A DNA stretch of 64,000 nt from Sphingobacterium phlebotomi (GCF_008180195.1 NZ_VTAV01000019.1:1-64000), one strand, 5' to 3'; counted from the stretch's first letter, positions 8,295 to 16,098 are shown. Numbers and translations: made by a program. Notes: generated by a model not told the origin, from the sequence alone.

Positions 8295-9647
8295 ATGAAA
8301 ATATTTTTCGCCATGCTTATGGCGGTATTGCTAGGGAAATCAAGCATTGCACAGCCGTTTTCGCAATCAGCCGACAGGCAGCCCCTTCGGGAATGGAGTT
8401 TGGAAGATTGCATACAGTATGCCATTCTGAATAATGTGCAGCTGAACCAAAGCAAACTGGATCTCTCCATTGCAGAAAACAACCTGCAACAGGCAAAAAA
8501 CAATAGGCTGCCCGTACTTGCGGCCAATACGGTGCAACAGCACTCTACAGGCCGAACAATAGACCCCATTACCAGCGATTTCATTAACACGCGGCTACGG
8601 TCGACCAGCTTGGCCGCATTCGCAAACATCACCTTGTGGAATGGCGGATATCTAAAGAATGATATAGATAAGAATAAATTGATCCTGGTACAAAACCAGT
8701 TCTTCGTAGATCGAGCAAAAAACGACATCGTACTCACGACCATACAAGCTTACATGACAGCACTTAACCTTTACGAAGGCATTGCTATTGCAGAAAAGAC
8801 AATAGCGAATGCCTTGGAGCAATACCGAACGGCAAAGGGTCGACATGCAGTAGGCACACTATCCAGCATAGACCTATCGACATACAAAGCACAGCTATCT
8901 ACCGATACTTTGACATTGATCAACGCGGAAAATAAGTATCGTTCTCAGGTACTCCAGCTGAAACAGCTGCTCGAGATACCGCCGGACAGCACGTTTGACA
9001 TCCAAAAGATAGCCCTGCAAGAAGAGATGTACCCTATACCAGCTGCGGCTGAACTATACAGCGAGATAAAAAACCATATGCCAGAGACCAAGCTATCTCG
9101 CCTAGATCTGCATATAAAAGAGACCGAGCTCAAGCTCGCCAAAAGCGGTTACTACCCGAAATTGAGCCTGCGGGGCGGGATGACAACAGGATATACCAAC
9201 ACGCAGTTCTTTGGCTTTGCCAACCAGCTCCAGAACAATTTTTCGCCCAATGTGAGCTTGGACATTACAATACCAATATTCACACAATTTACAAACCGCA
9301 CAAATGTCAAAAATGCGAAGCTGGCTATCCAGCGCGCAACGCTGGATATCAAGAAGCAAGACCGCGAGCTGTATAGCACCTTGGAAAGTGTCATCCAGGA
9401 AGCACGCTCCGCACATGCACAGCTAAACGCTGCACGTGACGCCGAGCAGGCAGCCGCACTCTCCTACCAACTCGCAAACCGAAAAAACAGCTTGGGTGCC
9501 CTAAGCTTGGGGGAATTTATCGTGATCAAGAATGAGTATCTCAATGCAGCCGATAAATACCTACAGGCAAAACTTACTTTCGCTCTTTACCAAAAATTAA
9601 TTTCATTCTATCAAACACAAACAATAACAGATCAAAACGAACGATGA
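8295..9647 (+). CDS. TolC family outer membrane efflux protein
   Basis: I place the start at the ATG at 8295 (450 residues), giving a clean signal peptide ending in S-I-A-Q. A TTG at 8277 in the same frame would add six residues. The mature protein has two repeats of long alpha-helical hairpins rich in Q, N, A and L (N-N-L-Q-Q-A-K-N-N-R-L-P, N-A-K-L-A-I-Q-R-A), typical of TolC-type trimeric channels spanning outer membrane and periplasm. Its last 4 bp overlap the start of the adaptor gene (ATGA). With the next three genes it forms a MacAB-TolC-like export system for an unknown drug, peptide or lipid. Confidence 0.9.
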   Translation: MKIFFAMLMAVLLGKSSIAQPFSQSADRQPLREWSLEDCIQYAILNNVQLNQSKLDLSIAENNLQQAKNNRLPVLAANTVQQHSTGRTIDPITSDFINTRLRSTSLAAFANITLWNGGYLKNDIDKNKLILVQNQFFVDRAKNDIVLTTIQAYMTALNLYEGIAIAEKTIANALEQYRTAKGRHAVGTLSSIDLSTYKAQLSTDTLTLINAENKYRSQVLQLKQLLEIPPDSTFDIQKIALQEEMYPIPAAAELYSEIKNHMPETKLSRLDLHIKETELKLAKSGYYPKLSLRGGMTTGYTNTQFFGFANQLQNNFSPNVSLDITIPIFTQFTNRTNVKNAKLAIQRATLDIKKQDRELYSTLESVIQEARSAHAQLNAARDAEQAAALSYQLANRKNSLGALSLGEFIVIKNEYLNAADKYLQAKLTFALYQKLISFYQTQTITDQNER

Positions 9648-10858
9648 AAAGATATAAAATGATAGCGCTGCTTGCAGCAGTTATAGCGGCTGGCATCTTA
9701 GGTTACAAGCTATTTGTAGGAGCCACGAAAAGCAATATGCAAGCGGATTTCATCCAAGTTAGCGAAGGGACGTTACAACTACAAGTAACTGCGACTGGCG
9801 TGCTGCAACCAATCGAGCTCGTCGAGGTGGGAACGCAGGTTTCGGGTATCGTCAACAAGGTACACGTGGATTACAATACGCCGGTGAAAAAGGGTCAGCT
9901 GTTAGCCGAACTGGACAGAAAGAACCTCGAACAGAAGTTGTCCTTAGCGGAATCGCAGTATAATGATGCGAAAACAGCGCTCTACTACCAAAAAGCCATC
10001 TATGCGCGCAACAAAATGCTCTTTGACGATGAACTGATCAGCTTGGCCGAATTTCAAGAGGTAGAGTTTTCGTACAAGAATGCAGTATCCACCGTGGCAC
10101 AGCGGCTGGCGGATGTCAATACGGAAAAGACTAACCTCGGCTTTGCCAATGTATATTCGCCAATCGACGGGGTGGTACTTTCGCGCGAGATAAGCGAAGG
10201 GCAAACGGTGGCGGCTACATTTAACACGCCGGTATTATTTACCATTGCCCGGGACCTGAAACAAATGCAGGTTGAGGCTAATGTGGATGAGGCCGATATA
10301 GGCGCCGTGCAGGTAGGACAAACAATCGCCTTCACGGTGGATGCCCATGCCGATGAGATTTTCTCAGGACGTGTGGCACAGGTACGGCTGAATGCGTCGA
10401 TCAACTCCAATGTAGTAACCTACACCTGTATCCTGGATGCAGATAACAGTAGTGGTCTGCTAATGCCCGGTATGACAGCGACGATATCCATTTTAACGAA
10501 AGAGCATGGGGGAATCTTGCTGGTAGAGAACAAAAGCTTCAGCTTTGTACCTGATCTGGCTATGCTCGATCGCTATATAAAAGACAAATACAACAAGAAG
10601 TCTGACATCGAAAAATTGCCAACGGTAGACGGTAAAAACGAAAGGATAGTGTGGGTTGCGGAAAAGGGAACGATACTTCCCAAAAAAGTAAAGATCGGAA
10701 TCAGTGATGGTGTGCGCACCGAGATTCTGACTGGGCTGAAACCCGGAACCTCTATCATGACGGCATTGTACGACAGTAAAAAAACAGATGACAAAGAACA
10801 GCCCGGCAAGGCGCAGAAAAACACCACGGAAGAAACGCAAGCAAGAACCAACAAATGA
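9644..10858 (+). CDS. Periplasmic adaptor (HlyD/MacA-like)
   Basis: This 404-residue membrane-fusion protein has one N-terminal transmembrane anchor (residues 6-24). It then has a biotinyl-lipoyl-like domain (G-T-Q-V-S-G-I-V-N-K-V-x-V-D-Y), a coiled-coil hairpin (about 85-145) and beta-barrel domains. It would link the ABC transporter to the TolC-type channel. An insertion around residues 290-330, with charged Y-I-K-D-K-Y-N-K-K, precedes the last domain, and the C-terminus is a charged tail. The start overlaps the TolC gene by 4 bp and the end overlaps the ATPase gene by 4 bp. Confidence 0.9.
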   Translation: MKRYKMIALLAAVIAAGILGYKLFVGATKSNMQADFIQVSEGTLQLQVTATGVLQPIELVEVGTQVSGIVNKVHVDYNTPVKKGQLLAELDRKNLEQKLSLAESQYNDAKTALYYQKAIYARNKMLFDDELISLAEFQEVEFSYKNAVSTVAQRLADVNTEKTNLGFANVYSPIDGVVLSREISEGQTVAATFNTPVLFTIARDLKQMQVEANVDEADIGAVQVGQTIAFTVDAHADEIFSGRVAQVRLNASINSNVVTYTCILDADNSSGLLMPGMTATISILTKEHGGILLVENKSFSFVPDLAMLDRYIKDKYNKKSDIEKLPTVDGKNERIVWVAEKGTILPKKVKIGISDGVRTEILTGLKPGTSIMTALYDSKKTDDKEQPGKAQKNTTEETQARTNK

Positions 10859-11604
10859 AAAAAAATATAATAAAAACGAACGGTATTCGGCGGGATTTTG
10901 TGCTTGGGAACCAGGTGAATCGCATTTTAAAAGGTATCGACCTAGAGATTGATCGCGGTGAATTCGTAACCATTATGGGGCCCAGCGGTTCTGGTAAGTC
11001 GACCTTACTAAATATATTGGGCTGCCTGGATACTGCTACAGCGGGCAGTTACCAGCTTGACGGAACCGCTGTGGAAAAGCTCTCCCGAAATCAGCTAGCG
11101 CGGGTGCGAAACAGCAAACTGGGTTTTATCTTCCAATCCTACAACCTGCTTTCCAAAACAAGCTGTATGGACAATGTGATGCTGCCGCTACTCTATGATT
11201 CCAGCGTAAGCAGCAAGGAACGCAAAGAGCGGGCCGTAACGCTATTGCATCGTGTAGGCCTGGGCGAAAGGCTGCTGCACACTCCCAGCCAGCTGTCAGG
11301 TGGGCAGCAACAGCGGGTGGCCATAGCTCGCTCGCTGGTCAACAACCCGATCATGCTGTTTGCCGATGAAGCTACCGGCAACCTAGATACGCGGACATCC
11401 TATGAGATTATGGAGCTTTTTCAAGAACTGAATTCAAACGGCATCACCATTGCTTTTGTGACCCACGAGCAGGATATTGCCGATTTCAGCAGCCGCACCA
11501 TACGGCTGCGTGATGGCTTGATCGAAGCCGACGAACAGAACGGCAAACCTAAATGCGCTGCCGATATGCTACATGCGCTCAACCTCAACAACCCTAAAAT
11601 ATAG
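10855..11604 (+). CDS. ABC transporter ATP-binding protein (MacB/LolD-like)
   Basis: This 249-residue stand-alone ATPase has Walker A G-P-S-G-S-G-K-S-T (residues 42-50), the Q-loop region F-I-F-Q-S-Y-N-L-L, signature L-S-G-G-Q-Q-Q-R, and Walker B followed by D-E-A-T-G-N-L-D, typical of the MacB/LolD/FtsE group. It energises the FtsX-type permease encoded next. Sequence continues about 25 residues past the conserved core. It overlaps the adaptor gene by 4 bp and ends 4 bp before the preferred permease start. Confidence 0.92.
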   Translation: MKKNIIKTNGIRRDFVLGNQVNRILKGIDLEIDRGEFVTIMGPSGSGKSTLLNILGCLDTATAGSYQLDGTAVEKLSRNQLARVRNSKLGFIFQSYNLLSKTSCMDNVMLPLLYDSSVSSKERKERAVTLLHRVGLGERLLHTPSQLSGGQQQRVAIARSLVNNPIMLFADEATGNLDTRTSYEIMELFQELNSNGITIAFVTHEQDIADFSSRTIRLRDGLIEADEQNGKPKCAADMLHALNLNNPKI

Positions 11605-11608
11605 TGCA

Positions 11609-12829
11609 ATGGATTTTATACAATTGATCAAGATATCCTTTAAGGCTATATTGATAAACAAAGTACGTGCTCTTTTGACCATGTTGGGCATTATCATCGG
11701 CGTCTGTTCGGTAATTGTAATGCTCACGGTAGGTGAAAGTTCCAAAAAAGGGATCACCTCCAATATTTCGGATATGGGGTCCAACTTGATTATGATATCC
11801 CCAAAATCCAATGTGCAAACTGGCGTACGTCTAGACGCATCGGCCACACAGAGTTTACTAATCGAAGATTGCCGGGCAATCGAGCAGCAGGTGGCATTGG
11901 TCAATGCGGTATCTCCCATTGTTTCGGGAAGCGGCCAAGCGATTTATGGCGCCAGCAATTGGAAGGTTACGCTCTTTGGATCGGCTCCGGAATATCTCCT
12001 TATCCGCAATTTAAAGGTTGCGGATGGGGTAATGATCACAGATTATGATGTAAAAACCAATGCCAAGGTAGCCGTCATTGGGAGAACGGTGCTAGAAAAC
12101 CTGTTTCCCTATGAAGCAAATCCTATCGGTAAGACGATCCGTTTTAATAGCGTTCCCTTTAAGGTAATCGGCATTCTGGAAGCCAAGGGCGTGAGCACCT
12201 TTGGACAGGATCAGGATGATATTATTATCGCTCCCTATACAACTGTACAAAAACGGATTTTGGGTATTAATCACCTCCATTCCATCGTGGCATCGGCCAT
12301 CAGTGAAGGTGCTGCTGAGCAAGCCGTGAAGCAGGTGGTCGACATCCTGAAAGACAACCATAAGATACAAGATGGCAAGGAAAATGATTTTGAAGTATCA
12401 TCGCAGAAGGAACTTATTGATACGTTCAGCTCCATCACAGAAATGCTGACGCTCTTGCTTGTTACCATAGCCAGTATCTCTTTGGTTGTCGGCGGTATCG
12501 GCATTATGAATATTATGTACGTCAGCGTAAAGGAACGCACACGGGAAATAGGTCTCCGACTTGCAGTTGGCGGTCGGGCGGTGGATATCCTACGACAGTT
12601 TCTGATGGAGTCTGTGTTCATTAGCTTTACCGGCGGACTAATCGGGATTGTTTGCGGTGTGCTAATCAGTTTATTGGTGGGCCATATTGTCGGTTGGCAA
12701 GTGGTTATACCGCCACAGGCCATTCTAATATCCTTTGCGGTGTGTACTCTTACGGGTGTTTTCTTCGGGTGGTATCCAGCCCGCAAAGCGTCTGGTTTGG
12801 ATCCTATCCAAGCACTCCGTTACGAATAG
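11609..12829 (+). CDS. ABC transporter permease (MacB/FtsX type)
   Basis: I use the ATG at 11609 (406 residues), since the longer frame from 11573 would start inside the ATPase gene and lacks the family N-terminus. One transmembrane helix (about 20-42) is followed by a large MacB_PCD periplasmic domain. Three C-terminal helices form an FtsX domain with the signature G-G-I-G-I-M-N-I-M-Y-V-S-V-K-E-R-T-R-E-I-G. MacB is often one fused protein; here ATPase and permease are separate genes, as in the YknYZ arrangement. It is the last gene of the tolC-adaptor-ATPase-permease operon. Confidence 0.9.
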   Translation: MDFIQLIKISFKAILINKVRALLTMLGIIIGVCSVIVMLTVGESSKKGITSNISDMGSNLIMISPKSNVQTGVRLDASATQSLLIEDCRAIEQQVALVNAVSPIVSGSGQAIYGASNWKVTLFGSAPEYLLIRNLKVADGVMITDYDVKTNAKVAVIGRTVLENLFPYEANPIGKTIRFNSVPFKVIGILEAKGVSTFGQDQDDIIIAPYTTVQKRILGINHLHSIVASAISEGAAEQAVKQVVDILKDNHKIQDGKENDFEVSSQKELIDTFSSITEMLTLLLVTIASISLVVGGIGIMNIMYVSVKERTREIGLRLAVGGRAVDILRQFLMESVFISFTGGLIGIVCGVLISLLVGHIVGWQVVIPPQAILISFAVCTLTGVFFGWYPARKASGLDPIQALRYE

Positions 12830-12890
12830 AAAACAGTCAGAAACCGCCAACTTTTAAAAATTTTTCATGTCTTAAAAACAACAATAAATT

Positions 12891-13466
12891 ATGTTAAGTA
12901 AAATCAAATCATTAGTTACCCTTATCGCGGTAATTTTCATCGGCCAATCCAGCTTTGCCCAACTTGGCTTGGGTATACGGCTGGGTGGAAATCTAACCGG
13001 AACCGATGGCAGTGCCTTTCAATCACGAAAGCGTATCGGATTTCAAGCAGGTGCCGACCTGACGTTCAAGTTTCATGAAAAGATCGCCATCCAGGCCGAA
13101 CCGACCTACCACCTGCTACGTGTGGCAAGCCATACCTATGCCCCTGACAATCCACAGGGTATCAGTGCTGGAAGGCGTTCCTTACGATACATCAACGTGC
13201 CGCTGCTGCTGAAGCTCCACCTGACGAACGGATTCGCGCTACTGGGCGGCCCTGATCTCAACCAACTACTAAACGTGGGTGTGCATCGGCTGAATAATGA
13301 AGCGCAGGCTTTTATTAAGCGACCCAATGTGGGTTATATGCTCGGTATTGATTTGGGCAACCTGTATTTTCGTTACCGTAATATGCGCCATTACAATACG
13401 GTTATAGACAACGGTGATGCACAAATAAATCAATTTCAATTGGGCTTTAAATGGTCTATTTTCTAA
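12891..13466 (+). CDS. PorT-like outer membrane beta-barrel protein
   Basis: This 191-residue protein has a signal peptide cleaved near residue 23 (S-S-F-A-Q). It is then a series of short alternating beta strands with glycine-rich turns (G-L-G-I-R-L-G-G-N, G-F-Q-A-G-A-D-L) and ends with K-W-S-I-F, a C-terminal aromatic as in barrel proteins. This is the porin-family / outer-membrane beta-barrel (PorT-like) group common in Bacteroidota, which has no general assigned function. It follows the permease by 61 bp and may be the tail of the efflux operon or a separate unit. Confidence 0.8.
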   Translation: MLSKIKSLVTLIAVIFIGQSSFAQLGLGIRLGGNLTGTDGSAFQSRKRIGFQAGADLTFKFHEKIAIQAEPTYHLLRVASHTYAPDNPQGISAGRRSLRYINVPLLLKLHLTNGFALLGGPDLNQLLNVGVHRLNNEAQAFIKRPNVGYMLGIDLGNLYFRYRNMRHYNTVIDNGDAQINQFQLGFKWSIF

Positions 13467-13584
13467 GGAGTGTGCGTTCTTTTTTGTCCTTACTCAGAAG
13501 TCACTTCACCTTAGCAATATTACCGTTCATCTGGTTTTTTATTCACTTCACTGAATTATCAAAAAGCTATAGTCAATTCGGACA

Positions 13585-13592
13585 TAATTTTG
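13585..13592 (+). promoter_or_regulatory. Candidate -7 promoter box (TAATTTTG)
   Basis: TAATTTTG matches the TAnnTTTG consensus and sits 28 nt before the ATG at 13620. It suggests that the unrecognised secreted-protein gene has its own promoter. No clear -33 element is present. Confidence 0.4.
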
Positions 13593-13619
13593 AGGCATCA
13601 CTTTTAAAATAATAAATAA

Positions 13620-14327
13620 ATGAAGAACAAAAGTTTAAATTTAATTAACGCTTTCTTAAGCATCGCTTTCTTATTAGTAGGCTTCCAAGTATCCGCACAA
13701 AAATCAGTAGTCTTGGCTGTACTTACTAAACATGGTTTAGACAAAGATCTAGTCAATCCGAGATATTTTAAGCAGCCGGATAATTATGCCTATGACCTGC
13801 AACAGACAACGAAAGCTGTTGACAAAACAACTGCACTTGAAGCCAAATACAATCCAGCGTTGCCAGAAGGCGAAAAATGGACTATAGTTTCCGTGGACGG
13901 CAAGTCTCCTAGTAAGGGGGATATTAAGACCTTTACTAAAAGCCTACGAGAAGAAAAAGATGAGTCAAAGCCGCTGGACGAAAGTTTTAGAGTTGAAGAT
14001 GAGAAAAATGACTATTTGTTGCTGAGCTACAAAGTGGATCCCAGTACACTCTCTAAAGAGACAAACTTTATGAAGGATTGTAGAATGTTTCTTCGTATCA
14101 ACCTGACGACAAAAAGACTAGAAAGCTCATCTGTAAGTAATGAAAAGCCTATTAAAATAAAAATGCTTACGGCAGATAAATTTGTTGGCACCGCTCATTA
14201 CAAATGGGATGAGCGTGAACATCGCTATTTTACCGTGCGAAACGAACTTCAAATGAATAGTAAATTTTTGGGACAACATGTAAATATAGAAACCTATTCC
14301 GAATATAGTAATTTCGAAAAGATATAA
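13620..14327 (+). CDS. Secreted protein of unknown function
   Basis: I do not recognise this 235-residue protein. It begins with a good signal peptide (residues 1-26, cleaved after V-S-A-Q) and has no lipobox and no other hydrophobic segment, so it is probably periplasmic or exported. It is rich in charged residues (E-E-K-D-E-S-K, R-V-E-D-E-K-N-D) and contains only one cysteine, near residue 161. The second half looks beta-rich. It has its own putative promoter and is closed by the strong hairpin at 14335-14371. Confidence 0.65.
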   Translation: MKNKSLNLINAFLSIAFLLVGFQVSAQKSVVLAVLTKHGLDKDLVNPRYFKQPDNYAYDLQQTTKAVDKTTALEAKYNPALPEGEKWTIVSVDGKSPSKGDIKTFTKSLREEKDESKPLDESFRVEDEKNDYLLLSYKVDPSTLSKETNFMKDCRMFLRINLTTKRLESSSVSNEKPIKIKMLTADKFVGTAHYKWDEREHRYFTVRNELQMNSKFLGQHVNIETYSEYSNFEKI

Positions 14328-14334
14328 GAAGAAT

Positions 14335-14371
14335 AGCCTCTGTGACTTTTACAGGACACAGAGGCTTTATT
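14335..14371. terminator. Bidirectional intrinsic terminator (duplicated copy 1)
   Basis: A 10-bp perfect stem (14335-14344 with 14357-14366) with a 12-nt loop is followed by TTTATTT. It ends the secreted-protein gene on the plus strand and lies just past the stop of the thioredoxin fragment on the minus strand. A near-copy sits at 28176-28214, also downstream of the intact thioredoxin gene. Confidence 0.8.
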
Positions 14372-14374
14372 TAC

Positions 14375-14653
14375 TCATCCTTTATGCGGTTTTTTTGCAG
14401 CTTCGATCAGCTCACGCATTTCCAACTTAATATAATCCACATTGGGAGTCGATCCAGTTAAGAAATAGCGGATATTGCCTTCCTTGTCAATAATAAACTT
14501 GGCCGGAATCCCTTGTACACCATATTTGGCCGCCAAAACTTCTCCTGTTTCGGGATCTTTTTGATCATCGTACAATACTTGAAACGGGTATTTGTTTTTC
14601 GCAATAAAATCGACGACTTTCTTATCATCATTTTTGATGGCGGCTACAACCAC
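14375..14653 (-). pseudogene. 3' fragment of a TlpA-like thioredoxin gene, fused to unrelated sequence
   Basis: The last 80 codons match the C-terminus (residues 410-489) of the intact TlpA-like protein at 28218-29687 with only three amino-acid differences. The first dozen codons (V-V-A-A-I-K-N-D-D-K-K) do not match. The CxxC-bearing half of the thioredoxin fold is missing, so it cannot be a working oxidoreductase. The homology includes the downstream terminator. DNA differences are mostly silent, which suggests the fragment comes from a second full-length paralogue that was once selected and later truncated. The start codon at 14653 is probably fortuitous. Confidence 0.85.
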
Positions 14654-14654
14654 T

Positions 14655-14692
14655 CGTCGTCAACTTGATCGCACGGCCGATCAACCGCTCAA
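14655..14692 (-). pseudogene. Short AI-2E transporter fragment at the mosaic junction
   Basis: About 38 bp here match 4982-5019 inside the AI-2E transporter gene with roughly six mismatches. The minus strand encodes R-L-I-G-R-A-I-K-L, against R-L-I-G-R-T-I-K-L in the intact gene. It lies directly behind the thioredoxin fragment, so the two remnants form a scrap-heap between the secreted-protein gene and the HxlR regulator. Both matches are on the minus strand. Confidence 0.6.
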
Positions 14693-14698
14693 CTGAAA

Positions 14699-15067
14699 TT
14701 AAAGTTGCTCGACTTGGCTATGGGCCATTATTTTTTTTCGATGGTTCAATCCAAATTCAAGTAAGGCGTTAATGATGGGAGGAACCGTACTATCGGCATG
14801 ATCGGTTATGGCGTAAGAAACGGTAATAGGTTTGGTATTATTAACCGTCCTAGTAATCAATAGATTTTGTTCCAAATCCTGTAATTCTTTTGAAAGGACT
14901 TTGGGTGAAATCCCTGCCACCGCCACCAGTAAATCTTTGAACCGCATTTCTCCAAATGATAAGTTTCGAAGAATACTAATTTTCCATTTCCCTCTAAGCA
15001 GTTCGATGGCATCTCCTAATGCCAATATGGTTTCTTTTGAGGGCTTCTTTTGCTTGCATTCCATCAT
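14699..15067 (-). CDS. HxlR family transcriptional regulator
   Basis: This 122-residue winged-helix regulator has the family core L-L-R-G-K-W-K-I-S-I-L-R-N-L (about residues 27-40), F-K-D-L, and G-I-S-P-K-V-L-S-K-E-L-Q-D-L-E, followed by the beta-wing and a dimerising C-terminal helix. A single cysteine at position 4, as in redox- or quinone-sensing members such as YodB, makes thiol sensing plausible but unproven. It is divergent from a reductase gene at 15154 across an 86-bp spacer that holds an inverted repeat (15071-15090), the expected arrangement for a regulator controlling itself and its neighbour. Confidence 0.9.
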   Translation of the reverse strand: MMECKQKKPSKETILALGDAIELLRGKWKISILRNLSFGEMRFKDLLVAVAGISPKVLSKELQDLEQNLLITRTVNNTKPITVSYAITDHADSTVPPIINALLEFGLNHRKKIMAHSQVEQL

Positions 15068-15070
15068 ATA

Positions 15071-15090
15071 GTTACTTTCCTAAAGGTAAC
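15071..15090. promoter_or_regulatory. Candidate HxlR operator
   Basis: GTTACTTTCCTAAAGGTAAC is an imperfect palindrome with GTTAC and GTAAC arms, located 4 nt upstream of the HxlR start codon and upstream of the promoter box of the divergent reductase. Position and symmetry fit an HxlR dimer site. Binding is inferred, not shown. Confidence 0.5.
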
Positions 15091-15118
15091 GAATAGTAAA
15101 TATAAAGTTAATATCTCA

Positions 15119-15126
15119 TAGTTTTG
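15119..15126 (+). promoter_or_regulatory. Candidate -7 promoter box (TAGTTTTG)
   Basis: TAGTTTTG matches TAnnTTTG and lies 27 nt before the ATG of the reductase gene at 15154. The HxlR operator candidate is 28 bp further upstream. No clear -33 box is seen. Confidence 0.4.
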
Positions 15127-15153
15127 CCGGAGAAATTCTAAAAGATAAATATA

Positions 15154-15660
15154 ATGAAAGTAACACTTATCGCAAACATTTCAGCCAACGGAAAAGCATT
15201 GTTATCAGACAATCCTCACCATTCGCTGCCACAGGAAGCAATGGATTTTTATCTGTCGCTAGCAAAACGTGCTGGGAGCATGGTCATTGGCGCAAAAACT
15301 TTTGAAAACTTTCAGCGCTTTCCGCAACACATAAAGGAATTATTCGCAGATATTGAAATTGTAATACTGTCCGCCGGACATCTTGCGTCAGCAGAATATA
15401 CAGTAGCCAACACACCCGAGAAAGCTATTACTTATTTTTCAAAAAGGGGCATTAAAGAAATAGCTATCGGCGGCGGGATAGGCACATTCAATGCTTTTTT
15501 GGATAGTGATCTCGTAACGGATATATATTTCAATATTAGTCCGATTATTACGGGACAAGGTGGGCATCTTGTAAGTAATAGTTCCCTAAATTCAAAATTT
15601 AACTTGGTAAGTTGCGAAACCAATAATGGTTTTGTTCAACTTCATTTAACAAAATATTAG
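15154..15660 (+). CDS. Dihydrofolate reductase-like / RibD C-terminal domain reductase
   Basis: This 168-residue cytoplasmic protein belongs to the dihydrofolate-reductase-fold family related to the RibD C-terminal domain. Visible features are the N-terminal strand L-I-A-N-I-S-A-N-G, the helix plus G-A-K-T-F motif (about residues 45-49), the nucleotide-binding I-A-I-G-G-G-I-G motif (about 106-113) and the late I-S-P-I-I-T-G-Q-G-G segment. Such stand-alone proteins are NAD(P)H-dependent reductases of unknown substrate. It pairs divergently with the HxlR regulator, which probably controls it. Confidence 0.85.
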   Translation: MKVTLIANISANGKALLSDNPHHSLPQEAMDFYLSLAKRAGSMVIGAKTFENFQRFPQHIKELFADIEIVILSAGHLASAEYTVANTPEKAITYFSKRGIKEIAIGGGIGTFNAFLDSDLVTDIYFNISPIITGQGGHLVSNSSLNSKFNLVSCETNNGFVQLHLTKY

Positions 15661-15730
15661 ACAGCCCATTGTCTTTTCCTACGTCAATCAACATTAAGGT
15701 TCATAAAAACATTTATAGATCCTAATTAGA

Positions 15731-15763
15731 ATTACGATGTCTTTGATGTTAAGACATCGTAAT
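15731..15763. promoter_or_regulatory. Perfect 13-bp inverted repeat (hairpin)
   Basis: ATTACGATGTCTT (15731-15743) is followed after a 7-nt loop by its exact reverse complement (15751-15763). It lies 70 bp past the reductase stop codon. With no T-run on either side it is not a standard terminator. It may be a factor-dependent terminator hairpin or an operator for the urea locus further right. Confidence 0.6.
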
Positions 15764-15850
15764 GATATTAACGTCAATAGTATCGCTAATCGGCGCTTCG
15801 TTTCCTATTACCGGTTTCATAATTTGGTATAACCGAAAATGGGGTAAAAT

Positions 15851-16025
15851 GAAAAAAAAACACCACAAAACAATAATACCATAAAAAAAACACCTAACCA
15901 TCAACAAAAAACCAGAAAAAAAATCAAAAACATAAAATAAATAAACACAAAACACATAAAAAGACAAATAAAAACTAAAAAAACATAAATTTATTTGTAA
16001 AAAACACCAAAAAATAATTTTAAAA
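15851..16025 (+). other. G-depleted, A/C-rich intergenic tract
   Basis: This part of the 438-bp gap between the reductase and the porin gene is nearly free of G on the plus strand: about 14 G in the 410 nt from 15851 to 16260 by my count, while C stays common. It contains no gene I can support. A 72-codon minus-strand frame here is low-complexity F/Y/V/L. The bias runs on through the first 50 or so codons of the porin gene. Confidence 0.6.
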
Positions 16026-16055
16026 TTTATTTTTAAAAATACTTAAGTATATTTG
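16026..16055 (+). promoter_or_regulatory. Candidate promoter of the urea locus with overlapping palindrome
   Basis: TATATTTG (16048-16055) matches the -7 consensus, with TTTA (16026-16029) 18 nt upstream as a fair -33 element. The 12-bp perfect palindrome ATACTTAAGTAT (16039-16050) overlaps the -7 box, and a related half-site ATACTTAA recurs at 16088-16095 just before the ATG. The layout suggests a repressor or activator site at the promoter. The predicted leader is about 35-40 nt. Confidence 0.5.
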
Positions 16056-16098
16056 ACTAAATAATTAGCAACACTTACGTATTTTTATACTTAAAATC

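Noticed and set aside
8144..8743. 199-codon minus-strand frame overlapping the TolC gene
   Set aside because: It is antisense to a well-supported TolC-type coding region and its product has no recognisable features.
15749..15967. 72-codon minus-strand frame upstream of the urea locus
   Set aside because: Its first half is low-complexity F/Y/V/L arising from the A-rich tract, and it has no start signal. The tail (M-K-P-V-I-G-N-E-A-P) looks protein-like but is too short to call.
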